Assembly: GCA_025618425.1 (NCBI GenBank)
Contig: CM046847.1
Location: 9,718,468-9,782,467, forward strand
Direction of reading: 5' to 3'
DNA length: 64,000 bases
Source of the DNA: Heliocidaris tuberculata
Taxonomy: Eukaryota; Echinodermata; Echinoidea; Camarodonta; Echinometridae
Shown here: positions 23,359 through 34,255 of the stretch, in pieces
Layout of the letters: each line of letters opens with the position of its first letter
Position numbering within the stretch: the first letter of the stretch is position 1
Translations under genes and position numbers: made by a program
The notes under the pieces: generated by a model
The model's database searches: none
What the model saw: only the letters and a program-made list of their open reading frames with translations
What the model was told of the DNA's origin: nothing

Positions 23359-23665
23359 GGCCCGTATTCTCGAAAGGCACCTAACTTAAGCCCCCGCCTA
23401 AGTGTGTAGATTTAGGCCACCGAATTATGGAGAGCAAAATGTCAGCCTCTTTTAATCCCTTAGTTCTGGGACTCGATACAAATACAAAAACCGACACGAC
23501 AGAATTGATTTCTGATGCTCATTTCATGCCAGAAAATAATTTTGTTATTTTGTTACACAAATATAGAAATTTATACCAGACTTAGGGGTTGACGAATGGC
23601 CTTCCATAAATCAGTGGCCTAAGTTAAGCCAAGCTTAACTTAGGCCACTTTCGAAAATACGGGCC
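23359..23665. mobile_element. MITE, GGCCCGTATTCTCGAAAG family, copy 2
   Basis: The TIRs are GGCCCGTATTCTCGAAAG and CTTTCGAAAATACGGGCC. It is flanked by GTA at 23356-23358 and 23666-23668. The interior is homologous to 602-934. It is 307 bp and non-coding. The two copies carry different 3-bp flanks (TGT and GTA), each duplicated, which supports a 3-bp target duplication. Confidence 0.85.
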
Positions 23666-23668
23666 GTA

Positions 23669-26001
23669 ATGTCTCATACATTTTGCCTTCTCCAACGCTC
23701 TGATTTGCGTGAGCAGACTGACCAAACAAAATTCTGTTGATATGGTTTAAGTTTTCTTTTGTCAAAACAAATTTTGGTAACAAGGCCTGTCGTCAAAGCC
23801 ACCAAGTCAGACACTGAGATAGGACAGTCAAGACCCATTTTCATGAGGACAGATTGCATAAACACCTTTCTTCACTTGCAGGTCAGGCTCTATTCATTAA
23901 CATAATATATATGAGACTCTACATAAATTACACAACATTAAAAGAAATATATACATGTACTTAATTCTCAAAGTTGATATACCACTAAATGAGACATATC
24001 TATTAGTCAAAATACACATATATATAAGTAAAAACTGTGTTAAATATAGGCTTTATAATATATTTGGTATAAAATAATTATGATGCATATTCACAAAAAC
24101 AAACATTATAATAAAAAGTAAGGTTTAATGATTTATAACCACCCGTTCATGACAAAAGTTGAAATTCAATACGTCCCACCTTATCGCTTTTTTTTTTCAT
24201 TCAAAAGAATTGGAATACAAAGATTTATTACGGTAGATCTTGTGTGACATGTAAAAAAATACCACCACACAGTATTGCTTTCATGACACTGCTGGGACAT
24301 GCCTGGCATAGTGTCAACAACATTTCAGAGCCAAGAATAGGTAAGAAACCTCTTAAAGCTCATGTTCAGTTTTGGTGGCAGAAAGGAAATGTGTCTAATA
24401 TATATAGTAGTCTCATGTTGTTCTCTCTGTAACAAAAGATGACTGATCAAAATCGTTTGGTATTCCATTAATGATTTCCGGTGAATTTTAGAGTAAATAC
24501 GTGTATCTGTAAGGAACGCTAGATCACTGCAATATACTGCAGTACGCTAGAACCTTTCCTCCCCACCCCCCCCCCCCAAAAAAAGAACCTTTCAACCTCA
24601 ACATGGAGATAGCATGTATGTCTCTGTGTGTAGTATACACATAACCCTCATCGGTTTTGCACTTTGCACACATGTGTATAGTGTATGCCATCATCGGGAG
24701 TTTACATCCCTGGGCCGGTATCTAAATTATTTTTTGCCTCTCATTTCTTTAATATTCCACTTCAGGAGGCAAAATTTTCACAGCACCTTAGTATTGCTAG
24801 TATCTTGCTATTTTATCAACGAATAACCAAGAAATCTGACGAAAAGTTTTTGAGGGCTTACCAAAACTGTACATTATCTTTAAGGAGTGTTATGAGCTTT
24901 ACAAATATTCTTTCTTCAGGTTGGAAACTGACCTTTGCACCAAGTTAGACAATGGGAATGCATAACGAGTAAGACCCGCATTGCACAAGGGGCTACAGCC
25001 CATGAGACCAGAAGCCAACAAGACTGATGCCAAACAAATCGACAGCCCATAAGACCAACACGTCAGTCTTGGGGGCCTTCTGACAATTTTTCTGCGGGTT
25101 CACTGGACCGACATTGTCTGTTTCATGATCTATCCTTCTCGTCAACCTACAGAGAACATCATCTTTAATACATGAAATCGACTCAATTCCACATATTACG
25201 CGAGTTATTGTAACTTCCATACATTCCTTTTCCACCCGAAGAAAATACCTTTTTCATTTTACACTTCAAATAGACCTGTTCAAATATATAGTCCAACTTT
25301 ATGTGAGCCTCTATTACAATGTTTACTCTGAAGACACTACAGCTTGCCAGAGGTTTGTTTGATGTAGCAATGCAAAGTATACAGCCTGCATTCTGACAAT
25401 TAAAATTTGTCACAGGTCTTGGGGTAAAGGCACCTATTAAGTTGAATGCATTTGACTTGTGAATCGGTCTAATCATCGATCTCTACCAGTGGATACAGCA
25501 ACGCCCTCTACGTTCAATGCCACCGGTCGCCAAGTATGGGCTTGCAGAAAAACACCGCTGCCGTAGTTTTTCAATACAATTTTATGCATTTTTAGAATCA
25601 AATAATTCAGCACTGTGAAATCTTTTCCACGAAATTAACTGCAAAATTAGGCATAAACAAGTGTACCCTTTCAAATTCTAGAGGCGATTTAATGTGAGAA
25701 TCGGTATAAAGTCTTTTTCAAATAAAAAAACAAATCACATATCTTTCAAATAGGAGTACACTGGAATCGTACACAGCAGACGATGTCCCACGCTATGTCC
25801 CACATACTGTGTTGAGTGTAGGACTCCTAATTTTGGTTGTGTGGTCGCATCAACTGCTCGCATAGAGCCGTGTGTACGATGCGATATCCACATGAGGTAG
25901 AGATCAGTGAGTCTAATCAGATGACATATAAACAAATCATCCATGCTTGGGTGACCATTAGATTCCACTTGAGTCAGATGTGCTACTTCTTCCTCTCACC
26001 G
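23669..26001. other. No coding region; downstream of UROS
   Basis: This stretch lies 3' of the UROS stop codon and must contain its 3' UTR. I could not choose the polyadenylation site: TTTATT (AATAAA on the minus strand) occurs near 24226 and a weaker TTTAAT near 25688. Open frames here are not protein-like. A poly-C run lies near 24567. Confidence 0.4.
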
Positions 26002-27904
26002 TTATCCAACCGTTCCTTCATGACATTGATGTATTGCTTGAAGTAGTGCTGCAGGGTTGGGTTTCTCTGCCACACCAGCCACCGAGTACCTATGCTCCTC
26101 CATTGCAGCTCGTGTAGTCCCACCAATAGCCAAAAGCTGGTAGGGTAATATCAATAATAATAATAATACACCGTAAATAATGTCTATTCATCTTATAGTT
26201 GTACGACACATGCTCTGGTGACAACTGCTAAGCAGTCAGTATCCTACATAAACCAACTTCTTAACTTTAACTCTGGACCAAACACACTATACCTACATGT
26301 AACCCAGTCCCTAACCTAAAATCCAATTGCAACCTTAACCCTATTGTAGGCTACTATGGGAAAAAAAAAAATAAGGAGCACTGTCGTTAGTGCTCCTGAC
26401 TATGGCTTGAGGAGCGCGGTAGGAGCGCCAGCGCGATCGCGCTCCTCAAAAATGAAGGCCTGCTAACTCTACATCTTTGATGAAATAAAGCCCAGAGAAC
26501 TGTCACCGAAGCATACGTCAGATCACCCATGTTAAAGGTTCTTTACAAAATGTATGAAGAGCAAGAGCATTCTTTACGGGAACCAATCACACACAAAATG
26601 TAATTTGAATATTGTTAGAAGAAGAAACTATGAGATATTCAGACGGTGAGTGCTGGGTATCACATTAAGTATTTATGATAATTTTTTGTTAAAATAGACT
26701 AATGTAGCCCAATAACATTTCACATGATATAAGGTGTTTACAAATTCACATTCATTATCATATGCAGCTAAAAACATTTTAACATAGAATTCTAATGTGG
26801 GGGATAGCGTGGCGTGAGAAAATTGTTCACATTATTGTGAAGACATCTGAGGTTGAAAGTTTCTGTTATATTTCTCTCATGTCTTCAGCAGAGTGTGAAG
26901 CAATTATTTGAAATAACTAGGCCTATAAATAACTGAGCTTTGACACTAAAATAAGAAGCATACAAAATAAAATGGTGATATAAAAATTTCAGAGTTCTTA
27001 AAAGACCAAGATGAACAAAAAGTTGTCTTATTTAAAATACCAAATTTATTATGTATTTAGTCATTCCAAGTGGCCAAAGAAATAAATAAAGAGAAATGAG
27101 GTATGAGAATTATTCAATATCGAATCTTGTCCTAAATATACATCCTATCTTTCATGTGGGGCATTGATTTGATTGATGGTGGTAGCTCCTCCCCTGGACA
27201 GTCTTTAATGACAGATTTAATACTTGCACAGCAAGAATCATCAGATACTTGGGAGGGAAAGAGGGATAAAAAAGGGAGAAACATGGCAATAAAGAAAGAG
27301 GGAAAAAGAGGAAACAAGAAAACTAGAGAAATGAAAGAGAATATAGATGGATATGAAAGAGAGAACAAGCTAAAACGAGGAGGAAAATTTACAAAAATAA
27401 ACCGTCATTGTGGTCACCTCTTGTCTTCGTTGAGGGGTATGTGTGGTAAAATTGGTCTAGAAAGGCCAACAGTCTATTCATTTTATTGTGGCCTCTTTTT
27501 CTGTTTCTCTTGGGTGGCCTTTACAGACAGGTTTGACTGTAAAAAAAAATACTTGAAAATTCCAAACAACTGTCAAGATTGTACAACATTTACTCTGCCA
27601 ACAACCCAATTACAAACCAAGCCCCAGCCATCTCTCTTTGATGAAATTAACGCTGCAGCAAATGTTGCAAGATCAAATGTCAGACCACCACCTAAAAAGT
27701 ATGTTTCCGAAAGCTTCTTCAGTATTGGAACCATATAAAGGAGATCCTGAGTAAATTTTTCGCTAGATCATCATTCTTTAGAGACATACATGTACCTGTG
27801 TATCCTGTAGGTCTGCTTTGTATTTGTGAATTGCCTCTTTGGAATACTGCACCCCTGACGGACTGAAGAAAACTATGCAGAAGGGAGCCCCCTGGTGGGA
27901 GAAT

Positions 27905-27949
<45 letters not shown>

Positions 27950-30900
27950 GGAAAGAGACAGAGAAAGAAAGACAGAAAGAACGAGAAAGAGAGAGAAAGA
28001 AAGATAGGGTGATATATAAGTGGTATGAGAACAAGGATGAGAGAGAAAGTGTGAGAAAGTGAGAGAAATGGAGAGAAAGAGGGAAGAAATAAGAGTAGCA
28101 ATCAAACGTCATGAGTATTATTGTACATTGCATACCAATCGATACGTATATTGCATACTTATCTACTTTGTCTTCGCGAATTATCCCCTTCTTATTTCCT
28201 TTGCAAACTGCATGTACATATCCATTCCCAAATCTATTTATGTAAAAGCAATTCATTTCCCCACTTTCTTGTAATCTTGTTTTTTAATATGATAATAATG
28301 AAAAATGATCAAGATATCACAATGAAATCCACAGTAATATCAAAAATAGAAATATGTAATTTCCCAACAATTTTAAAAGCATACATGAAATAGCTTAGTA
28401 TTAAGCAAAGAAATAATTCAGGACTACAACAAAATGCAACGTCCATATATTCATTTTTGTTTGGATTTTGCTGAACCAAAAAACTTCGTATTTATGAATA
28501 TTCACATTTACCAATTACTTAAAATTACTTTTAAAGACAGTTTCACTCAAATGCAGATGAATATTACTTGTTGAATAACTTATACATACTTTTTTCAACA
28601 GACTCGAACTGTAATTATCTCATGGTTAGTATTCAGTGCTTCAAGAGGAAGGTTGAGTTCTGGGAAAGGTGAAAACTAATTTGTAACCTGTTTCATTCTT
28701 TTTGTTAGTTTGGAAGAAAATCATAGTAGAAATGTCCCCTGAAAAGGATTGCTTTTCAAATGCCGTCATGATCGAAATGTGACGTCAAATAGCTGAAGTG
28801 TTCTGGCCAAACATTCATGCTTCATGTGTGTGCAGTCCCATATAACCCATTCTATGTGCAGTGTAAGTGCATTTCAGCGAGACTGAGTCAATTTCTCATC
28901 ATTTTGATGATTCCAAAACCTCACAGTATACACCAATTCTTATGCAGACATGATCAACCTTTTCCAATTGCTTTGAGACAGTTTTTTTCACCAGAACTCA
29001 ACTTTATCTTTAAACGTATCCTCTCACCTTCTCTTTGAGATAATTGGATAGTTGTTCTTCAAGGTCTGCGTTAGGAACTGTTTGATATGCTACATCTTCT
29101 GTGAAAAGAATACCTGATTAAGACAAAGAAACAAAAATAAGGGAGGGGGGAGTTAAAATAGTACAACTCACATACCACTATGTATTAGTTACACGTACCA
29201 TAATATTATGATGATGCCTCTGTCAATGGCAATCGAAAACATGTCAGTTTCTTTAGAAAAAAAAAGTCGTACAAAATAAGATGTCAAGCTTTGATATATG
29301 TGTAGGCCTACAATAATATCGATAGACCAGTGTACATATTACACAAGGAAAAAGGAGACAGAAGGATCATTTCATAGAGGGCGACATTCTATTGTGCAAT
29401 CCCAGTATTTTGACTACAGGACTATAACATAAAAGGTGGGGTGTGTTCTTCGCATCCTTTTGCTAAACTGCAGCTACTGAGAAAAACCAATCCTCTGAAA
29501 TAACTCAAAACATTTGATGTCATAGTTTTCCTAGCTTGTAATTGTTTGAGGGATGATCATTGTCCTAGTGAGGGGTCAGTTGTCCACAGGTCTACTTTTC
29601 AATAACACTCAGGGCTCACCTTCTTTTTGTAATGTCCTGGGAATAGTATCTCTCCTCATTGTTCCACATGGATAGAGTAATGACTTAGATCCAGGTTGGA
29701 CAGCTGAAAATTAACAAAACATAACAGAGTGATATAACAGTATTATGTATTCAAAAAGGATGGCACGATAACAGCAATTTCAAAGACAAAAATTAAACAC
29801 AAAGACTTTCAATGTCCAGTTAGGTCCTTGATCCTCCTACCCAGACTCTTGACACTCCCAAAGTTCAATAATTATTTTTCATGATCTATTTTTGAGACCT
29901 TAAGCTACATACCTACTGAAATTCTATTCACGATGATTTAGCCATAAAACAAAGTGGCACACAGGAGGTTAACTTACCTTGTAAGATAATTTTACAGAGG
30001 TTTTCAGCATTGCCCGAGTCTTCTCCTACAGGATGAAGTCCTAGTTTCCTTACTTCCCCTCCAGTTGATGTACCTACACTGAAGGCTGGCAACTTGCTCC
30101 ATTCATCTCTCCATCGACTGTTCCATTCTACATGATGTACATTTGTAAGTTAAATAACAATAATGGTAATTATGTTGCACAAACAAACTACATTCTACAC
30201 AACAAAATTTATACAAGAACAGAAAAATTCAAATTTAATGACTATGCATAGTCATTAGTCAAAATAAAATAGTCTAAAAATAGTGAAAACATAGCAAGAA
30301 AATATACCCAGAAAATATATTTTTTAGCTATTTTCTTTCCTCAGAAAATATATTGAAAAGAGTCCAGAAATACATGGGAAAAAGGATAGAAATATAGAAA
30401 AATATGTTTTTGGCCTGTATGTTTTGGAACAACAAAAAAAAAAGGGGGAAAAAAAGAGCATATTAAAAAAATATATTTCTTTAAATATATTTTTTTACTA
30501 TTTTTGATCATCTGTTCTGTCAGTGTCACTATTTACATAAGTTGTTTTTTTCTTTGAAATGCATTTACTAAACACCGGGAAGGGATGAAAGTAATTTTAC
30601 CAAAAGATAAACTGGCTTTGAACAAGATTTGAATGTTAATTTCAAAGAATGATATGGGATCTAGGCTGTACATGTACATGTATGTGGTCTGGAATACGTA
30701 CCACACACAAAAACTAGTACATGGGGGACTGCAATACCATATGCTCTCAATTTGCATTAAGAAATGCCTCATTTTCACACATTCTTTCAGTTTCACATGC
30801 ATTCACACTATAAGACATGATGATCGAAGGCAACTGCATCTCCTATATGCCTCCGCCTACATTCAGTACGGCTCAAACTGTTCTTGAAATATTGTGATAA

Positions 30901-33003
30901 CCAGAATTTTCATGGTAAATGACCACCATGTCCTTTGAGTCATTAACCTTTGACCTACAATTGCCCAAATCTAATCAGATCGTCTTCCTATGGTGATCAA
31001 GTTTGAAGTTAAGGATGAAATGGTTCATGAGATATAGTGTTAACAAGGCAAAAACCTGCAATTTCAGTAGTGACCTCTCTGACCTTTGACCTTTGACTTA
31101 CATTTGCTGAAATCTAATCAGATAGTCTTCCTATGGTGACACATATTAGCGCCAAGTTTGAAGTTCATACCTGAAGTAATTCTTGAGATATCACGTTAAC
31201 GAGGTAAACACCTGAAATTTCAGAAACTGACCTCTGTGACCTTTGACCTACATACCCCCAAATCTAATCAGATTGTCTACCTATGGTGATACACACTAGC
31301 ACCAAGTATGAAGTTCATACCTCAAATGGTTCTTGAGTTATCACGATAACGAGGCTATAACACCTGAAATTTCAGAAACTGACCTTTGACCTACATACCC
31401 CCAAATCTAATCAGATCGTCTTCCTATGGTGATACATACTAGCACCAAGTTTGAAGTTCATACCTCAAATGGTTCTTGAGTTTGTTGGGAAAAAAAAATG
31501 TTGTGTTCAAGTACTTTAATGGAATATGGTCAGTGGACCTTGGATCCATCAGAAGGAAGAAGTTAATCGTTTGTACAAGCAATTCCTGTAATAAAAGACC
31601 TACATAGGCCAGTTAAATTAGTTTGCTGCCAATTACCAATTACCCAAAATAATTTTGCTCTGTATGTTAGAGGTTTCATGTTGTTATACTATATTCAAAA
31701 TATGGGCTTCAAATATTAATTCTATAAAGAGATATTGCAATTTTAATTACACTCTCTATAAGCGTAAAAGTGACTCGTGAGTAGACTACTCGACGCACCC
31801 ATATGCGCTCGCCAAGATAAAGGCTCACGCGGAACCAAACTCGGAGTTCGGTTCTGCGCAAGCATGTTCATATTATCCTTTATTTCTCTTCATACTTTAA
31901 CTGTTGACCTATAGAATACCAGACAAAGTTCTTCGAGGTTGATTTTATACTTTCTAGCTGTATACAAATTATTTTTTCAGGTGATTGGTACACTTTAAAT
32001 AACTCTATGTTGCTTACCATCAGCTGTATCATGCCTCTCTAAGCAGAGAGCAACAGACTGGACGGTCCTTGGGCTGGAGAAGATGAGTCCAGAGTGTTTT
32101 TCAGGATGTGAGATGTGAGAGTACAGTGTCTCTAGGTTGATGAACTCAAAGCCGATGGGTGACAGAGAGAAGCAGTTTACATCTGCTTCTCGAAATGCCT
32201 GCAGAGGATGCAATGAAATGATGGAAAGGCAACTCAAAGATAGCTAAATAAGCCGACTTTTTGTTTAGTAAAAGTTCCCTGATTTATTACCTGATTTTTA
32301 TTAAAAAGACAAATGCATGAGAACAATTTTGTACAAACCATTAAATGATTTTATGAAAACAAAAAAATTTGCCCCCTTTTTTTTTTACTCTTATGGGATA
32401 CCTGAGGAGGAAATTCTCATGATCTCAGTGTATAAAGTAAATTGGATTTTGGACAGACACATTGTTTTTTCCAACAAATTAAACTACTGGTATAGTGAAA
32501 TTAAATAAAATATATAAATCTTGATTATGTTCCTAACATTGCCTGGAACATGTATATGGTAGAGACTGGAGTCTTGGGGGGGGGGGGGGGTGGGGGCATG
32601 TCTCATTGAGACATGTACATCATCCGCATACACGAAAATGGATAAAAAGGGTACTTTTTCAGCATTAGGCGCGTAACCCGGGTTACGCATTTAGGGTATC
32701 AAAAACAGGAAAAATCAAGAAAAAGGGTTTCAAATTCAGAGGTGACAAGAAGAAGATCTACGGAAATCGCGGTTGAGGGTATAAAAATCAGAGAAGTTAG
32801 ACGGGTTTCCCTGAGTTAGTGTATCAAAACTACCCCTACTGCAATCCCCTTTTATTAGGGTGCTTTCCAGAAAGTGATTTACGCAGATGATGTACAGGTC
32901 TCAATGAGACATGCCCCCTGGGACTGGAGTAAAGTCACTTTACCTCTTGGTACTTATCCTTCGTTTCATTTTCCTGCACGGACCTCAGTAGCAATGTATT
33001 CAT
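26002..33003 (-). CDS. UROS: Uroporphyrinogen-III synthase
   Basis: Haem-biosynthesis enzyme (cytosolic) that closes hydroxymethylbilane into uroporphyrinogen III with inversion of ring D. Coding exons, minus strand: 33003-32944, 32198-32018, 30127-29978, 29703-29620, 29098-29028, 27891-27796, 26136-26002. All junctions are GT-AG and the phases join without a gap, giving 258 aa (human UROS is about 265). Recognisable blocks are MNTLLLRSVQEN at the N-terminus, HSGLIFSSPRTVQSVALCLE (about residues 57-76), LLYPCGTMRRD (about 139-149), VAYQTVP (about 161-167), VFFSPSGVQY (about 189-198) and the C-terminal LLAIGGTTRAAMEEH (from 215). The HemD fold's two domains are both present. Compared with the family, about seven residues before VAYQTV are missing at the exon 4/5 junction; this may be real or a mis-chosen splice site. 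It is head to head with BCCIP. The 5' UTR, perhaps with a non-coding first exon, was not resolved. Confidence 0.93.
27400..27545. repeat. Degenerate repeat in UROS intron 6
   Basis: GTGGTCACCTCTTGTCTTCG through GTGGCCTTTACAGACAGGTTTGACTG resembles the CCACCTGTCTATAAAGACC / GTCAAACCTGCTTATG words near 22660-22690 in opposite orientation, so it is an interspersed repeat. An antisense 194-codon open frame across it is not a gene. Confidence 0.4.
27893..28090. repeat. (GA)n tract forming the UROS exon 6 polypyrimidine tract
   Basis: (GA)n at 27908-27947 followed by GA-rich DNA to 28090. On the minus strand this is a CT run ending about 16 nt before the acceptor AG of UROS exon 6 (27892-27893), so the microsatellite serves as, or extends, the pyrimidine tract. 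Confidence 0.7.
28644..29009 (+). mobile_element. TTAA MITE (GTTGAGTTCTGG family), copy 1
   Basis: The ends are AGAGGAAGGTTGAGTTCTGG and CCAGAACTCAACTTTATCT. The flanks are TTCA (decayed) at 28640-28643 and TTAA at 29010-29013. It is homologous to 55071-55458 (same orientation) and to 52153-52499 (opposite), for example GAAATGTCCCCTGA and ACACCAATTCTTATG. It lies in UROS intron 5 and stops 12 nt short of the exon 5 donor GT. Confidence 0.85.
30940..31490 (+). repeat. Four-copy tandem repeat, about 143-150 bp unit
   Basis: In UROS intron 2. The anchor word CTAATCAGAT recurs at 30971, 31114, 31264 and 31407 (spacings 143, 150, 143). Each unit reads TGACCTTTGACCTA.., CCCAAATCTAATCAGAT, CGTCTTCCTATGGTGATAC, AGTTTGAAGTTCATACCT and TTCTTGAGATATCACG. 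TGACCTTTGACCT is a perfect complement of the DR1 consensus AGGTCAAAGGTCA. Similar units are widespread in marine invertebrate genomes (general knowledge). Confidence 0.85.
31617..31994 (-). mobile_element. TTAA MITE (GGTACCAATC family), copy 1
   Basis: The right end GTGATTGGTACACT is followed by TTAA at 31995-31998. The left end is less well preserved, with TTAA at 31613-31616. It matches 41049-41390 in the opposite orientation over its length, for example CGACGCACCCATATGCGCTCGCC versus its complement. It lies in UROS intron 2, with its right TTAA 17 nt from the exon 2 donor. Confidence 0.75.
32573..32922. mobile_element. hAT-type MITE beside UROS exon 1
   Basis: Inverted ends of about 50 bp: GGGGGCATGTCTCATTGAGAC..TGTACATCATCCGC at the left pairs with GCAGATGATGTACAGGTCTC..ATGCCCCC at the right. 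A perfect 8-bp duplication ACTGGAGT lies at 32565-32572 and 32923-32930. It contains a G run of about 15. It is inserted in UROS intron 1, with its TSD ending 11 nt from the exon 1 donor GT (32942-32943). Confidence 0.85.
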
Positions 33004-34255
33004 CTTGGCAAAAAACTCTCGACTCTTCCTTTAAAATCAGACAGAGATTCATGCATAAAATAACAATTAGATCTTGATACGTTACATAATGGATCAAATA
33101 TCAGTGCCAATAATAAGACGGACACTTTGTAAGACAATCTTCAAACAGGTTATAATGTTGCCTTTTAAAACATTCCATAATATCAACTTCAAACTTCATG
33201 GAGCCATCTTGAATTTCAAGGACAAACACAAGCTTTTCTTTGTCCAAATATATTAAATAACTGATCAATTTTTTTTGTCGATGCCATCCAAAGGGTTAAT
33301 ATCACATGATCATCACACATCTATGTCACATGTCTGGACAAAAAATGTCATCTTCGTCTGATACAATGCTTTTGAGTTTTGGAAATGAATACAATACCTC
33401 TATTACTTCAATTATTACTGTACTATAAAAAATTTCTACTCTTGATCAAGATCAATAAATCTAAGTTAGACTAGATCCACTCACACTTATGCGAGGTTAT
33501 TGGAGATAATTGGACTAGATCAGTATTTTGTATTTTTGTTTTCCTCAGTACACCCGGGTCCTGGGGGCAGCCTGGGCAAGCCAGGTCGAGGTCAAGGATC
33601 CATCGGTATCAGATAAATGCAGATGGATGCTGAATTCTCACTTAATAATTTGTCATCATTTTCATCATATCATCATCACCATGATCGTCATCATCATCAT
33701 TAATAATCATCATTAGTATTACTACATCACCATCATCACCATCAATTTATATTAATCAACAATCATCATCACTCATCATCACTCAGACGACAATAGTCAA
33801 TAGTCATCATTTTTCAACATCAGCACCATCTTCCGCATCACTTTCAGGCATCATTTTCACTGTGCAAACTTACAGATTTGATGAAATGAATAACCTTGGG
33901 AATCCTGGAATGTCAAATGAATTCAAACACACATCATAGACCCCACCTTTATAGACTAACCATCAACTACCGTGAGAGCTGAAGACAGTTTCAGTGCGCT
34001 GTTTACAAATACAAGTCAATTCATAATACAATATATTACATTATGTCGTCTGCTACAGCCGCGGCGAGTTTTTTTAAAAATAGTTTTGCATGATAAATGT
34101 GTTTTTTGCAAAATAAATATTTTAAATTCATCAAATAATTATTTTAGGTCATAAATAATATATAATACGAAATTCAAGCAATAATTCTTTTTTTTAAATA
34201 AACTAAATGAGAAAAAGACATACCGTATTATGAACGAGACACATTATTGCACAAG
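33004..34255. promoter_or_regulatory. Divergent UROS/BCCIP promoter interval
   Basis: The two start codons are 1.25 kb apart and point away from each other, so both promoters and 5' UTRs lie here. No TATA box or CpG-rich core is obvious. An (ATC/CAT)n microsatellite fills about 33650-33790. Transcription starts cannot be placed from sequence. Human UROS and BCCIP are also arranged head to head (recalled knowledge). Confidence 0.6.
33648..33795. repeat. (CAT)n / (ATC)n imperfect microsatellite
   Basis: Irregular CATCAT/ATCACC trinucleotide DNA in the UROS-BCCIP intergenic interval. Confidence 0.85.

Noticed and set aside
27154..27738. 194-codon open frame on the plus strand
   Set aside because: It lies antisense within UROS intron 6, includes a degenerate interspersed repeat, and resembles no known protein.
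33650..33790. CAT/ATC repeats considered as a CRISPR-like or regulatory array
   Set aside because: Irregular trinucleotide microsatellite without spacer-repeat organisation, in a eukaryotic genome.
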